Assembly (NCBI GenBank): GCA_949752735.1
Contig: OX457036.1
Location: forward strand, 6,450,577-6,514,576
Reading direction: 5' to 3'
Length of the DNA: 64,000 bases
Origin: Lumbricus terrestris
Taxonomy: Eukaryota; Annelida; Clitellata; Crassiclitellata; Lumbricidae
The stretch's first letter is position 1. Each line of letters starts with the position of its first letter. A program made the position numbers and the translations under genes. A model generated the notes under the pieces. That model searched no databases. It was given only the letters and a program-made list of their open reading frames with translations, and was not told the DNA's origin. Below are positions 21,426 through 31,384 of the stretch, one piece after another.

Positions 21426-21985
21426 GTACTGAAAATTAGTTGAAATGTCTTCCAATTGTCCCTTCAAAATGACTTCTCAATTTCTATTTCCACGAAGGAA
21501 ATAAAGCCACCATTATTTAAAACCGAATATCTAATTGTACACGATCATAAGCAGAGAATTATATGCGGGTGGCAGCAATCTTTATACAAATCATATCACT
21601 GACCTACATGTTTCCACGCAACATCAGTGAATAAACAGCAGGAGGTTTTATCAGCTTCTCCATGTATGGCTGATCGCTTTGTGTGAGGGCTCCAAGAATT
21701 TTCCGCTATAGGATTCGTCGCAGGGGAAATGAGCCAATAGAGGTCCATAAATCAAGGGTTAAAGAATCAACCGCAGACGTAAGTCAACTGAGGAGACAAC
21801 GCTACCACCGAAGAAGATTCAAATAGCATTGACAACTCCTTTGACTACCGCCAGCTAAAAAGACAGATATAAAGACGTGCTGACTGTAGGTCAGAAGGAC
21901 CTATGGAATGAGGACCATACTGGCATGCTGGCACAAAGCAAGAAAACGCCCGCCTTTAAACACCTGTAATTCTGTTTTATATTTT
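21426..21985 (+). repeat. Block F of U2
   Basis: TATTTGGCGTCACGAGTACT, CCACGAAGGAAATAAAGCC, GCGGGTGGCAGCAATC and AACCGCAGACGTAAGTCAAC through to CCTTTAAACACCTGTAATTC. Same order as 2074-2490 and 53641-54145. Confidence 0.75.
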
Positions 21986-22360
21986 TATATAAATACTGAC
22001 TCTTGCTGAGCTAATCTGTTAACAACAATCCCTTGGCTGGTTATACAAGGGTCGAGCTACAATAATGCGATAGCAAAGAACAATAATGCGATAGCAAAGA
22101 ACTATGACGGACATAGCGACAAAAGAATAGACGTGGAGATGGATAAATCACACAAAATAATAAGGCGCACGAGCACGCGAAGAGGGTATTATAGGCTGGC
22201 TATAATGGAGAGGGTCAGGGATGAAGAGGGCGAGAGAGAAGTACGTGGTTGATTACCTCCAATATTACCGGCGAAGATTCACTTTATTTAATTAAGCTTA
22301 CGACAGCCGAGAGACATTAATAAGTAAATTTGTAGCGCATATATTTATAATTATAATTTT
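21986..22360 (+). repeat. Block G of U2
   Basis: A tandem AATAATGCGATAGCAAAGAA duplication at about 22061-22100, then ATAGACGTGGAGATGGATAA and GGCGCACGAGCACGCGAAGA. From about 22250 it diverges from the U3 copy. Block H and its cassette are absent here. Confidence 0.65.
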
Positions 22361-22525
22361 ACAGATGGCCAGATGAGCAACATTCTAAGGATGGATTTTA
22401 CCATAACAGGGTTCGTTTCTCTATCAATGGATATCTTTTCCCCATTTGCGTTAATTCCTTTGGGTGACTTTCTCTTCGCCGCCATTCTATTATACCTCGT
22501 GACTCTTGAAACAATTCAATTTTAA

Positions 22526-23561
22526 CCCTCATCCGCACAAGCTAAAATGCAACTTAATTTGAACAAGGGGGTCTGGCCAGACCCCCCGCTTTTCTGTTGG
22601 TTTTTCATAGGAAATAGTAATTTTTATGTGCCAATTTTGTAAGATGATATCAGAGTAACTCAAAACAACAATGTATCAGTCTCCTTATGCATTATAAATA
22701 AGTTTTATGATGAATTTGAAATTAAATGTTTAGTTACATTAATTGTCACGGTTTGTCATACATGTTCATCGTGGCAATAGTTGTCTATCTATAAAATTTG
22801 GAAATTAAAATAAAGAAACCACATTCCTAGTAAAATTAGTACTGAATGCTCTTATGATCAGAGTCAGAATGACTGTTTTCTAGAAAATATCTATAACAAA
22901 TAATGGAATAGGACTAAACCTAAAATGTAAACATGTAGGCCTAAGCTTATCATACATAGTTCGTTAGCTGTTGCTTTCGGGTTTGTATGTCGAATGATGA
23001 TGTCTTTCATCTCGGCTGTTATAAAACTGTCAAGACTATCTTGAATATTCTCAATGTATCCGTATTATTTTATTCAGCATCTTCTTTTGCAGCATTGTGC
23101 AACAGAGTACGTCCTCTTGGCATTGATTTTGACTACCAAAAATTATGCGGATCTTTACTTGTATTTAGGTCTCTCGGCTTCAACAGTATAGACAATTTCG
23201 TCATCATTATCTAGACTACCAGGTCTTGTCTCATCATCGTGTTTATCATCATTTTCAATTTCATATTGTTTTCATCAGAAGAAACACCTGAATGTTGTTC
23301 ATCAGACATTGGCATCTCTTCATGTCCACATTCTTTATAGTTGTTCTCACTGTGTAAACTGTCATCATTGTAGTCTCGGTCAGTATCATCCTCAGAACTT
23401 CCATACCACTAAACCGATTTGGTCGTTTAGATGTGCTAATTGTAGCTCGGTAATATAGGAACAAAGTCATAAAAGCAATCTGAGAAAATATCACTCCTAA
23501 AAAAGTTATGCAGCAGATATATGGAGGGGGTCTGGCCAGACCCCCCTTGTTCGGATGAGGG
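22526..23561. mobile_element. piggyBac-like element, family B (1036 bp)
   Basis: TTAA flanks at 22522-22525 and 23562-23565. Ends are CCCTCATCCGCACAAG and CTTGTTCGGATGAGGG. Both subterminal regions carry the palindrome GGGGGTCTGGCCAGACCCCC. On the minus strand near the right end is a KRPNRFSGMEVLRMI stretch, followed one frame over by an acidic DDTDRDYNDDS stretch. This resembles the N-terminal basic-then-acidic part of piggyBac-family transposases, here broken and without a catalytic domain. Confidence 0.85.
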
Positions 23562-24212
23562 TTAAATTTGTATTGCCACTTCAGCACTCAGCAGTCCATC
23601 AAACTTCCAATTCATCCAAAGTCAGACAATCCCATGATGCTATATAGTATACACTAAGCTGGATTGACCACGAGAAGGGGAAAGATGAGGAATACAGATG
23701 TATTCAACAGACTGAATATCCAACATGATAATTATTGTGAGAGACAGAATACAGTGCGAAATGTCAATCGAATTCACTCAGACCTTGTTCAGATACGATC
23801 GACCCACATACACCAAAAGTAGACATTTTGTATCTTGTCTATACATTTTTGCAGTGCCTCTCACAGTGCACACCAATCCACTTTAGATACATGTAGATAC
23901 ATGTGCAATATCACTTCAGGTTGACCCACGGTCGCGTCAAGTAGACTTCGAATGCTTTATCGATAGGAAGCTTATCCTAATTCAATTGGTGAATTAAATC
24001 CTCAGATGTACATCAACGGCGCGTCATCTAACCGCCTATGTTTGCTCACATGTAAACTTCATGCCCTGTATGAAGATTGATAACTCTGACCAACCTCCAT
24101 AAATCTAGTATCTATCTGTCAACTATCATCAGATTATTCAGATAGCAGTTCTGTGAAATCCGGAAAAAAGCAATCGGCGAACGGCTTCACCGGAAGGACA
24201 AGCACCTTTCAT

Positions 24213-24357
24213 CAGTGGCGGCGCTAGGGGGGGGCTGGGTGGGGCTAACCCCCCCCCCCTAAAAAAGACCATCCATTTTTTCCCCATGTAAAAATGAAAT
24301 ATTTGGGTGATTTACCCCCTTTAGCCCCCCAAAACTGAAATCCTGGCGCCGCCACTG
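24213..24357. mobile_element. Short hAT-type MITE, 145 bp
   Basis: Ends CAGTGGCGGCGCTAGG and CCTGGCGCCGCCACTG. Flanks CCTTTCAT (24205-24212) and CTTTTCAC (24358-24365) are a decayed 8-bp duplication. The empty site in U1 at about 10790 reads AAGCACTTTTCACTGGTGAT. Same end sequence as 12336-14941 and 58024-58414. Confidence 0.9.
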
Positions 24358-24430
24358 CTTTTCACTGGTGATACGTCACAATCGGCTGCGCTCTTTTCAT
24401 CCAAAATTCGTCATGTGCGACACTTGCCGT

Positions 24431-25640
24431 CTACTTCCTTTTCAAGTGTTAGTTATAATAATAATTATTATGTTACTTTGGCGATAAGAGCAGGAGAAGT
24501 GATTGTATACCTTTGGATTCATTTAATATCATGGGAATCTGCTATCAAAAGTATACATAGATGCGTCTCTTTTTGCGGTGTTTAAGAACCAGATTTGTAA
24601 CGGTCGAAATCGGAACTGTAACATTAATTTTTGTGGTATGAAGAAGGTATATTTATGAATTGCTTCTTAGTCATTTGAATAAATGCAGGACTACAGAGAA
24701 CTAGAATATCTTGTCACGCAATAATATTATTCGGGCAAACCACTTTTCAGTGAATGCAGATGAAACGAATTCTTCATAATGATTATAATTATGTTTATCA
24801 ATTGAAATTCACATAAACGCAGAGCACAATTATTATAATAATTCGTTATTTCTGTGATCAGATGGTAAAGAATTGTTCTGTTCATTTTGTCAACGACACC
24901 TGGCGAATGAAAGGCTGAGTTGATCTTTGGAATGTCAGCCATGGAAGTGAACACATGTCCGTGCTGATCTCTAATATTATACTTGCGATGGTGTTACTAA
25001 TGTCCTATAATTCCTATCCAAAGATTTATTTAATGCAGCAAAAACCGTACTTCATATCTTAACAAAAGATCAATTGGAATTCAAACTGTTTTATTCGCAT
25101 GTTCCAAATTTACCTGACCGCTGCTCAAAATAGCTGGGCTATCGGAGTAGTTGATGTCCCTTAAGCTAGCAATGAGTTACCCTTAGGTACGCAGTATTAA
25201 CGCCTTCCTTTTTAGCCTCGGCATGCCATGCATGTTGGTGGTAGTGGGTCCACTCTTTTTAAAACTATACAATCATTGCAGTAATCATAGACGAGTTGGA
25301 TGGTATTGCAGAAATCTGGAACAGTGTTGACTCTATGGAGAAACAATAAAATTATTATTATACTGCAGCTGGTTGGTAATAAAGTTATTTTTATATTTAT
25401 ATTGCTGTATAAAGACGTTGTTCACAAAAGGCGATCACAATCTATCTTTATGTCACAGAATTATCGCTCTTATACCAAAATTCAACTGCTATTCCCGGTG
25501 TCCAAACTAACATTTACGAAATTGTTGTAATCTACGTTTTCTAAGCTATAACGACATAAAATTAATTACAGAAATAATAACTTCGACTCTATGGAGAAAC
25601 ACCAATATTTTATTATATTATACAGACAGTTCGTTATAAT
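24431..25640 (+). repeat. Blocks J and K and an E module of U2
   Basis: GCGGTGTTTAAGAACC at 24568, ATGCAGATGAAACGAATTCT at about 24755, ATCGGAGTAGTTGATGTCCC at about 25140, TACAATCATTGCAGTAATCA at about 25270 and CCCGGTGTCCAAACTAAC at 25494. Close to 10901-12070 throughout. The plus-strand frame 25300-25530 is not conserved in U1 and is not called. Confidence 0.75.
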
Positions 25641-25884
25641 AATAAAGGTTGTATTGCTGCTGTGTTGCTTGACTCGGTTGTGCTAAAAATAAAGATAGCC
25701 CCTCCCACTTCTGGCTTGGCCGACAGAAGTGATCCAGTACTTAGGCCATTAGTTAAGTTACCGAACCCACTGCTGTAAAGCCGACCTGCGTGTCGTGCTA
25801 CAGTGGACCGTATTTCGTATAACATGTACTTGTAATCATTCTGCGGTGTGTCAGGTTGAATCATTAAAAGGAATATTAAAAAAA
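25641..25884 (+). mobile_element. LINE-like 3' fragment, copy 1
   Basis: Insert relative to U1, ending CATTCTGCGGTGTGTCAGGT, then TTGAATCATTAAAAGGAATA and an A run. A second, shorter copy with the same 3' part and an (ATT)n tail is at 59618-59757. Variable 5' truncation with an A/T-rich 3' tail is LINE-like. No reverse transcriptase motif remains and the clade is unknown. Confidence 0.55.
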
Positions 25885-26198
25885 TAGCTGTCTTGCGACG
25901 TTGTTTCACAACAAAGACGATAATTAACGAGTCAATCTTTATCCGCCATAGAATTAACGCTGCGTTACGTAAAAACTCTTATATAGAACTTTTAAAACAA
26001 TATTTACGGTGTATAAGCCAAGAAGAGCAAAATTGTTATAATCTACGTTTTCCAATCCATAGCCACATACAATTAAAAACAGAAAAAATAGCGTTGAGAG
26101 CAAAATAGAAAAAGTTAGACCGTCTGGAGTGAGACTTCACCCGAAAGTTTACGCTAGGGTTTGTCGCAAAGACAAGAGCCTTTATAGGTACATTAAAT
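25885..26198 (+). repeat. Block E module and start of block L of U2
   Basis: GCGACGTTGTTTCACAACAA, CGCTGCGTTACGTAAAAACT, TTATATAGAACTTTTAAAAC, ACGGTGTATAAGCC, then CACCCGAAAGTTTACGC. Block L stops at about 26198, where the LINE begins. Confidence 0.75.
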
Positions 26199-26202
26199 CC
26201 TG

Positions 26203-26544
26203 GGGCCTCTTTTATTTCTAATATACATTAATGACCTCCCTAGCTCTGCAACTTTTTTACATTACGTCCTATTTGCTGACGATTCGAATGCTTTTTACTC
26301 CCACCCCTCTTATGAACAGCTAATTAAAATAGCTAATAACGACCTAGAAATGGCCAGTGAATGGTTCAGAGCCAACAAGCTTTCACTGAATATTGCAAAA
26401 ACCAGTTATATAATTTTTAGATCTAGTAAAAAAAAACTTGCTCCACCTCCTGGTAGTAACTTGCTAATTGATAATATATCAATACCGCAAGTATTCTCAT
26501 CTAAATTCCTGGGTGTACACAGTTACACACCGACCAGCACTTAA
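26203..26544 (+). pseudogene. Reverse transcriptase fragment of CR1-like LINE
   Basis: Open from GPLLFLIYINDLPSS at 26203, upstream of the first ATG at 26350, to a stop at 26544. It holds the catalytic FADD motif and a WFRANKLSLNIAKTSY stretch typical of this clade, then KFLGVH. After that the reading moves to other frames (DQHLKWNIHTAEIF at about 26532; IGIIHRIAYLLPPHVP at about 26594), so at least three frameshifts separate it from the C-terminal part. Endonuclease and fingers regions are missing. Confidence 0.85.
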
Positions 26545-26739
26545 AATGGAATATACACACAGCTGAGATTTTTTTAAAAAATCAAAAAATATAGGCATAA
26601 TTCACAGAATAGCCTATCTCCTTCCACCTCATGTACCAAAAACATTATATTTTACACTTATACACCCATACTTAAGCTATTGCAATCTCATCTGGACGTC
26701 AACATAAAAAAATTATGACACACGCCTTAAAAAAACTAA

Positions 26740-27120
26740 ATGTGCTGCAGAAAAAAAGCCATAAGAATCATTACCAAATCTCCCTTTAATGCTCACACTA
26801 GCCCCCTATATCGTCAGTTGAACTTTCTAAAAATATCCCAAATTAAATTCATCCAAACTGCTACATTTATGTACAAATACGATAACAACCTTCTTCCACT
26901 TGCATTCTCGTCCTATTTTAGACCTAACTTGAACACTAAAGGCATTAGAAATAATAGAGCCTACATAAGTGTCTTTGCAAAAACGAACACTAGAAAGTTT
27001 TCTATTAAGCATCAGGTTCCTCTTTTATGGAATAACATACCGGAAAGCATTCGTGCATCCAGGAGTCTCGCTCAGTTTAAAATTCAAATCCGTGCATACA
27101 CATTAAAAAATGTAAAATGA
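26740..27120 (+). pseudogene. C-terminal region of CR1-like LINE ORF2
   Basis: 126 codons: KKAIRIITKSPFNAHTSPLY, LNFLKISQIKF, FMYKYDNNLLPLAF and HQVPLLWNNIPESIRA match the conserved post-reverse-transcriptase region of CR1-type elements. The frame begins inside the domain, and the ATG at 26740 is not the natural start. The natural stop at 27118-27120 is followed by a 3' UTR of about 370 bp. Confidence 0.85.
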
Positions 27121-27492
27121 ACTCCCTTATTTAACCTATGTTCATGTTTATTTACTATTATGTTTTTGATATATGTTTTGAGGGAAAGTATCCCGTTGCT
27201 ATTGTTCACTTGCTTTCAAAAGCACCGCCATTAATTAATATTGCATCTGCTTTTTATATTCTATTGTTACTACAATGATTTTTTTGGTAAATAGGCCCCA
27301 CTAGCGGGATCATTCCCTTCGGGTAGCCTATTGGTTCTGCCACACTCAGTATTGGTTGCTTACCTGTCCATATCATCGCAAATGTTAACTTGCAATCAAT
27401 CACTGTGTGTACTATCCTGTAAGCAAAATTGTCGGCTTGTCTTTGTTTTTCTTTGGTGGATCAATAAACCAATTGAATTGAATTGAATTAAG

Positions 27493-27877
27493 TTGAATGA
27501 CGGAATCCGTCTCGGTTGGCTGAAACAATCAGAGTCTTGCGAATGGTATCAACGAAATCAGAAGAAAAATGGTTATCGTCACCAGAAACAATTCTGCCTT
27601 CTTCTTGACTTCAGTTAACGCTCGAACACGTAAAATACAAATTGTCCCCATTAAATTTTGTTAAACTTAGTTGTAATAATTATTGGGTCTACAGTAACTG
27701 ACTATTATTATACGTGATCGATTGTAATTCAATCAAAACATAACTTAAAACTGGAGCGATAGTGAACTTTATACTTTTCTAAAACTTCATGTAAAGGTAT
27801 CCAATTACGTCAATGTTTAAATTCATGTCACTCATAGCTGTCACAAAGTGTATTTTGGCAACGTCATAAAAATAACG
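27493..27877. repeat. Low-copy repeat shared with 34560-34730, and spacer
   Basis: GTCTCGGTTGGCTGAAACAA, CTTGCGAATGGTATCAACG and TGACTTCAGTTAACGCTCGA parallel GTCTGATTGGCTGAGCCCG, CTGGCAAATGGTATCATCGG and GAATTCAGTTAACTTTCGAG at 34575-34712. Contains CCAAT-type words. From 27660 on it is AT-rich with nothing I can name. Confidence 0.5.
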
Positions 27878-27970
27878 CTCTTAAGTGCTGTAATAATTAT
27901 GCCGAGCAAATTTCTGTCCAGGGTAACGGCCTCTGTTGTTATAGACCCTGGTCAAATCGGACCCATCCAT
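27878..27970 (-). repeat. CCAGGG cassette, copy 5
   Basis: CTTAAGTGCTGTAATAATTA, then GCCGAGCAAATTTCTGTCCA and GGTCAAATCGGACCCATCC. The hairpin arms CCAGGGT and ACCCTGG are intact. The minus-strand frame gives MDGSDLTRVYNNRGRYPGQK. Confidence 0.85.
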
Positions 27971-28865
27971 GATGTATCCATCAATAATATATGTCAGAGC
28001 TGAACAAACCGCGTAAAAGAAAATTAAAAAAAATTGCGGTACATAGCGGTACGTTTGCATACTTTGCAAAACTTTGTATTCGACAGTTAATGAGCGCCAT
28101 TCGAAATGGTTGTTGAGGATTCGGGCTGCCAACCGTCCCGGATTCGCCGGGACAGTCAAGGAATCGACCCTGCGCGTCCAGTGTCCCGGATTGATCCCAA
28201 ATTGTCCCGGAATTTGCTGTAGAGATCCACTTCCCAAAATGCTGTCCTTATTTTGCACTCTAAACTCATCAAGTTGTACGATGAATTTTACGTTCTGCAC
28301 GTATCAGTCCTAGCGTTGTTGGCTGAACATTGAATGTTAAGCAGCGCTGCGTGGTCTGAAAGTCTTAAAACTTTACAAACTGCTGACATTCACTAGGTCT
28401 AAGGTGTATTGTGTCGTAACCTATAATAGTACATTATACATATCCTACAGTAACTGTCAGTCCGTTTTAAAGGTTTTTGCGAGATCGCGTTCAGCATCAT
28501 GGACGAACTGCTGTGTAACAATCGCTATTACCTGGGCATCGACCTTGCTGAAGCGTATACGCCGTAGGCTATTATTTTGTTGATAATATACAAATTTTAA
28601 CATGACATGAGCTGATTTCTATGGCTTTGTGCCCAGTGTTCTGCGTAAAACTCACAGAACAAGTCACGATAAATTCTGGTCTACGGTCGAAGGTCTAATA
28701 ATTATATAATGCCATCGGTAATCCGCCTGTATCACGCATGACGTAAAACTGTATGCGTCTAATTGGCGACCTACGAACTTCTCTCATGCTGGACCCAGAA
28801 GCCTGGTTACTCTGGTATCCTTGTAGGCATGGATTCTGGAATTTGAAATGCTGTCTTCTAGACAG
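27971..28865. other. Unassigned intergenic sequence
   Basis: No gene is supported. GCTGCCAACCGTCCCGG at about 28127 with CCGGGACAGTC, and GCGTTGTTGGCTG at 28312, could be ends of a small DNA element, but I found no target duplication. Short frames at 28074-28313 and 28695-28889 have no recognisable domain. Confidence 0.4.
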
Positions 28866-29741
28866 TGTAGAGGGTTCATTGGGACACATTTTGAGCTAAA
28901 ACTTTTGATGATGCCCCCTACCGTTCAAAAGTTACACCCGATATACCCACGGTACCAGAGTGTGGATACCACCCACCCCCTAGAATATCGTCTGTAACTT
29001 TTCCGCCCCTTAATATTAAGAGACAAAATTATACCATTCTATAGAGGGAATGTGGGGCTACATGTCCATGCTCACTGAGTTGTCTTTTGACAACCGGAAG
29101 TGCTCAAAATAAATTAAAATATATATAAAGGTGTTTTATTTTCATAAAATTGTCATGTTGTTTCTATTATAACTTATCCATAATTTATTTTGTAATAGAA
29201 ATAAATTATGCCATTCTGTAGAGGGGATTTAGGGCTATTTTTTAATACTAAATAATTTAAAATATGATGACCGGAAGTGCTAAAAATAAATTAAAACGTA
29301 TAAGAATGATGGTTTTTTCAACGCGAACCGATATGTCTGCGTAAACGTTTTTCAGCAGCTATAACATGTTTTTTGTTTTTTTTTGATTTAACATAAAGCA
29401 GACTTATTACTAGTTTTTATAGTTGAATATTGGACTTTATTATAATTATGTAAACTACTTTTAATATTTAAATCATGTATAAAAGGCACAGAATCTAATA
29501 TATTCCTTATGCGTAAGTATACATTTTGTGGAATCGACGGGTACCCATGGTAAAAAATTCATAATTTCGAGGTGCCTTCATATTTTCTAAACCTAAATAT
29601 ACCATTTTGTGCAGAAATGAATGCTGAATCAAATGGTGTATTACAAGTTATGATATCTCAAACCAAACCCAAAATCCAGGGGGGGTGTCCACCCCCCCCT
29701 TGGTAGTCATTGTTACAAAAAAAAGCTTGGTAGCCTGAGGG
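28866..29741 (-). mobile_element. piggyBac-like element, family A copy 2 (truncated)
   Basis: Inverted relative to copy 1 and colinear with 40875-41759. The right end reads CTTGGTAGCCTGAGGG, followed by TGAA where TTAA is expected. About 90-100 bp at the left end, including the terminal CCCTC repeat, is missing. Internal TGACCGGAAGTGCTAAAAAT and ACAACCGGAAGTGCTCAAAA repeats are kept. Confidence 0.85.
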
Positions 29742-30645
29742 TGAAAGCATCCAGTCATTACGCCATAGAGCTATCGGCAATTAATGCGCCATTTGGAATG
29801 AGTTTTCAAACACCTTTTAAACGAATCTCACCAATGCTTATACATGTTAATTCATAAAATTCGTAGATTTATATTCATGTTTCTCATAGTATAATAATCC
29901 ATTACTTAATCCATCAATTAATTAATTAATTAATTAATTAATTCATTCATTCATTCATTCATTCATTCATTCACTCATTATTTAATTAATTACTTCATTC
30001 AATCGTTCAATCGTCCGATCATTCGTTCATTCATATTATACACATGTATAATAATCATAGGGCATATACACGTATAAGTCAACAACGATATGCAAACAAA
30101 GCATTTTAAGTTAACAATGCCAATCATCTTTGTTATACGAAGCGTTGTTAGACCGCAATTGACATGAAAAATTGTCACTTTCCTTTGGGTAGACTTTTTG
30201 TTTCGTTTTCACACTGCATCAAACAGCTCAACAAAATCAGTCGACGCATAGGAGTGTTGACTGGTTACATTGGAAGAAGGGTGAGCATTTCCGGGGGGTG
30301 TTGGGGGTTTTAACACCTAGACTCTCTTAGAGTAAAGTCTTTTTTACATCCGGATTCCAAGTGGATAATGGTCCAACCTCCTTATTATTTTCCCACAATG
30401 ATCACACTGACTGGCAGTCGTATAATGTTGTCGGTATGCGAAGCAAACAAATAGTGCTGTAATAATGATTATAAACGTGGAAAGATGGTTAGGTGATATT
30501 AATGCATGCCGCCGCCATTTACCTATATATACATTGTCTTATCAACTACATAAAGGTGTCTACGACACGTTTGTGTAACATTATGTCAAAATTTTACTCG
30601 GTCGTGTTTTCATCTGCTAAAATTATTATCTTGGTGAGAAATGAA
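29742..30645. other. Intergenic sequence with TTAA/TTCA microsatellite
   Basis: Apart from the tetranucleotide array at 29912-30030 and an AAAGGTGTCTACGACACG word at about 30551, I see only AT-rich spacer. The 73-residue frame 30493-30714 crosses the boundary of the next element and is rejected. Confidence 0.5.
29912..30030. repeat. (TTAA)n/(TTCA)n microsatellite
   Basis: About eight AATT/TTAA tetranucleotides followed by eight TTCA units and degenerate TTCAATCG words. Confidence 0.95.
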
Positions 30646-30835
30646 GGTACTTGTCGGTTAATTCACCGCCACACACAGAAACCCATTATACGAAATTTTA
30701 CATGCAAAAATTAATTCACCTCCAGTTACATGTGAAATTTAATAGGAATTAGAATCGCTTCGCGCAATTCACATTGACATTGAAAAGGGTTCCACGAAAA
30801 CTGGTCCACCGACAACTGGTCCAATGACAACTCGT

Positions 30836-31153
30836 CCACCGAAATAGAAGCCGGATTAATGAGAAAGCGCTTGAGAAATGGAGGGTGGCTCTTCATACAT
30901 GAATTAGAAGCTGGATTTATGAAAAGACTTTCATGGTTTTCTAGCCTAATTGGAAGCTGGATTGATGATTTTCATTAATGTACTTCAACATGCATCCAGC
31001 TTCTATTTCAGATCTAAAAGCACTTTGATCCAGCTACCATTTCTTAAGCGTTTTCTCATCAGAGCAGCTCCTATTTCACTTGTAAAACAATCTTTATCCA
31101 GCTTCCATTTCTCAAACGTTTTCTCATTAATCCAGACATAACACCATTCGGTG
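30836..31153. repeat. Inverted repeat within the 30646 element
   Basis: CCACCGAAATAGAAGCCGGA, TTAATGAGAAAGCG and TTGAGAAATGG at 30836-30882 are inverted as CCATTTCTCAAACG, TTTTCTCATTAATCCAG and ACCATTCGGTGG at 31102-31153. Partial extra copies (GAAATGGTAGCTGGATCAAA inverted) lie between. This may be the stem-like interior of the element or a small nested MITE. Confidence 0.5.
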
Positions 31154-31384
31154 GTTCTTAGCACACTGTCTCGCAGCATGTAGGATGCCATGCTGCCGCA
31201 AGAAATTAACGCTGCTTTGTTTATCGTGAACTAAAACCGAAATTCTTAAGAAATTCATGGCGTCCAAGGACTTTAGCCTATATGGAATTCTTGATGGCGT
31301 CCAATTAATAAATAAACACGTTTTATAAGTTAATCGGATGTCACCATTAGGCCTACATTACATCACTAAAAACCAGTGCGTAAA

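Larger units (their letters stand above)
22361..24430 (+). repeat. Block I of U2, interrupted by two DNA elements
   Basis: CCAGATGAGCAACATTCTAA, ACTCTTGAAACAATTCAAT, the piggyBac-like insert, CCATCAAACTTCCAATTCAT, GTGCGAAATGTCAATCGAAT, GACCCACGGTCGCGTCAAG, the small hAT insert and TGATACGTCACAATCGG. The piece 23665-23990 aligns with 39074-39320 at the 3' end of the bHLH gene; GACCACG...AAG, GAGGAA, and the final CGAAATGTCAATCGNATTCA are shared. Confidence 0.75.
26199..27492 (+). mobile_element. CR1-like LINE, 5'-truncated and broken
   Basis: The translation begins in the palm of a reverse transcriptase (GPLLFLIYINDL, then FADD at 26272-26283) and continues through a FLGVH-like segment, LKKLNVLQKKAIRII and VPLLWNNIPESIRA, the usual C-terminal order in CR1/Daphne-type LINEs. 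The noncoding tail ends in ATTGAATTGAATTGAATT repeats, common at the ends of this group. It is inserted in block L, and several frame changes make it nonfunctional. Confidence 0.85.

Noticed and set aside
28120..28330. Small hAT element with GCTGCCAACCG ends
   Set aside because: Possible inverted ends but no target duplication found and the pairing is short.
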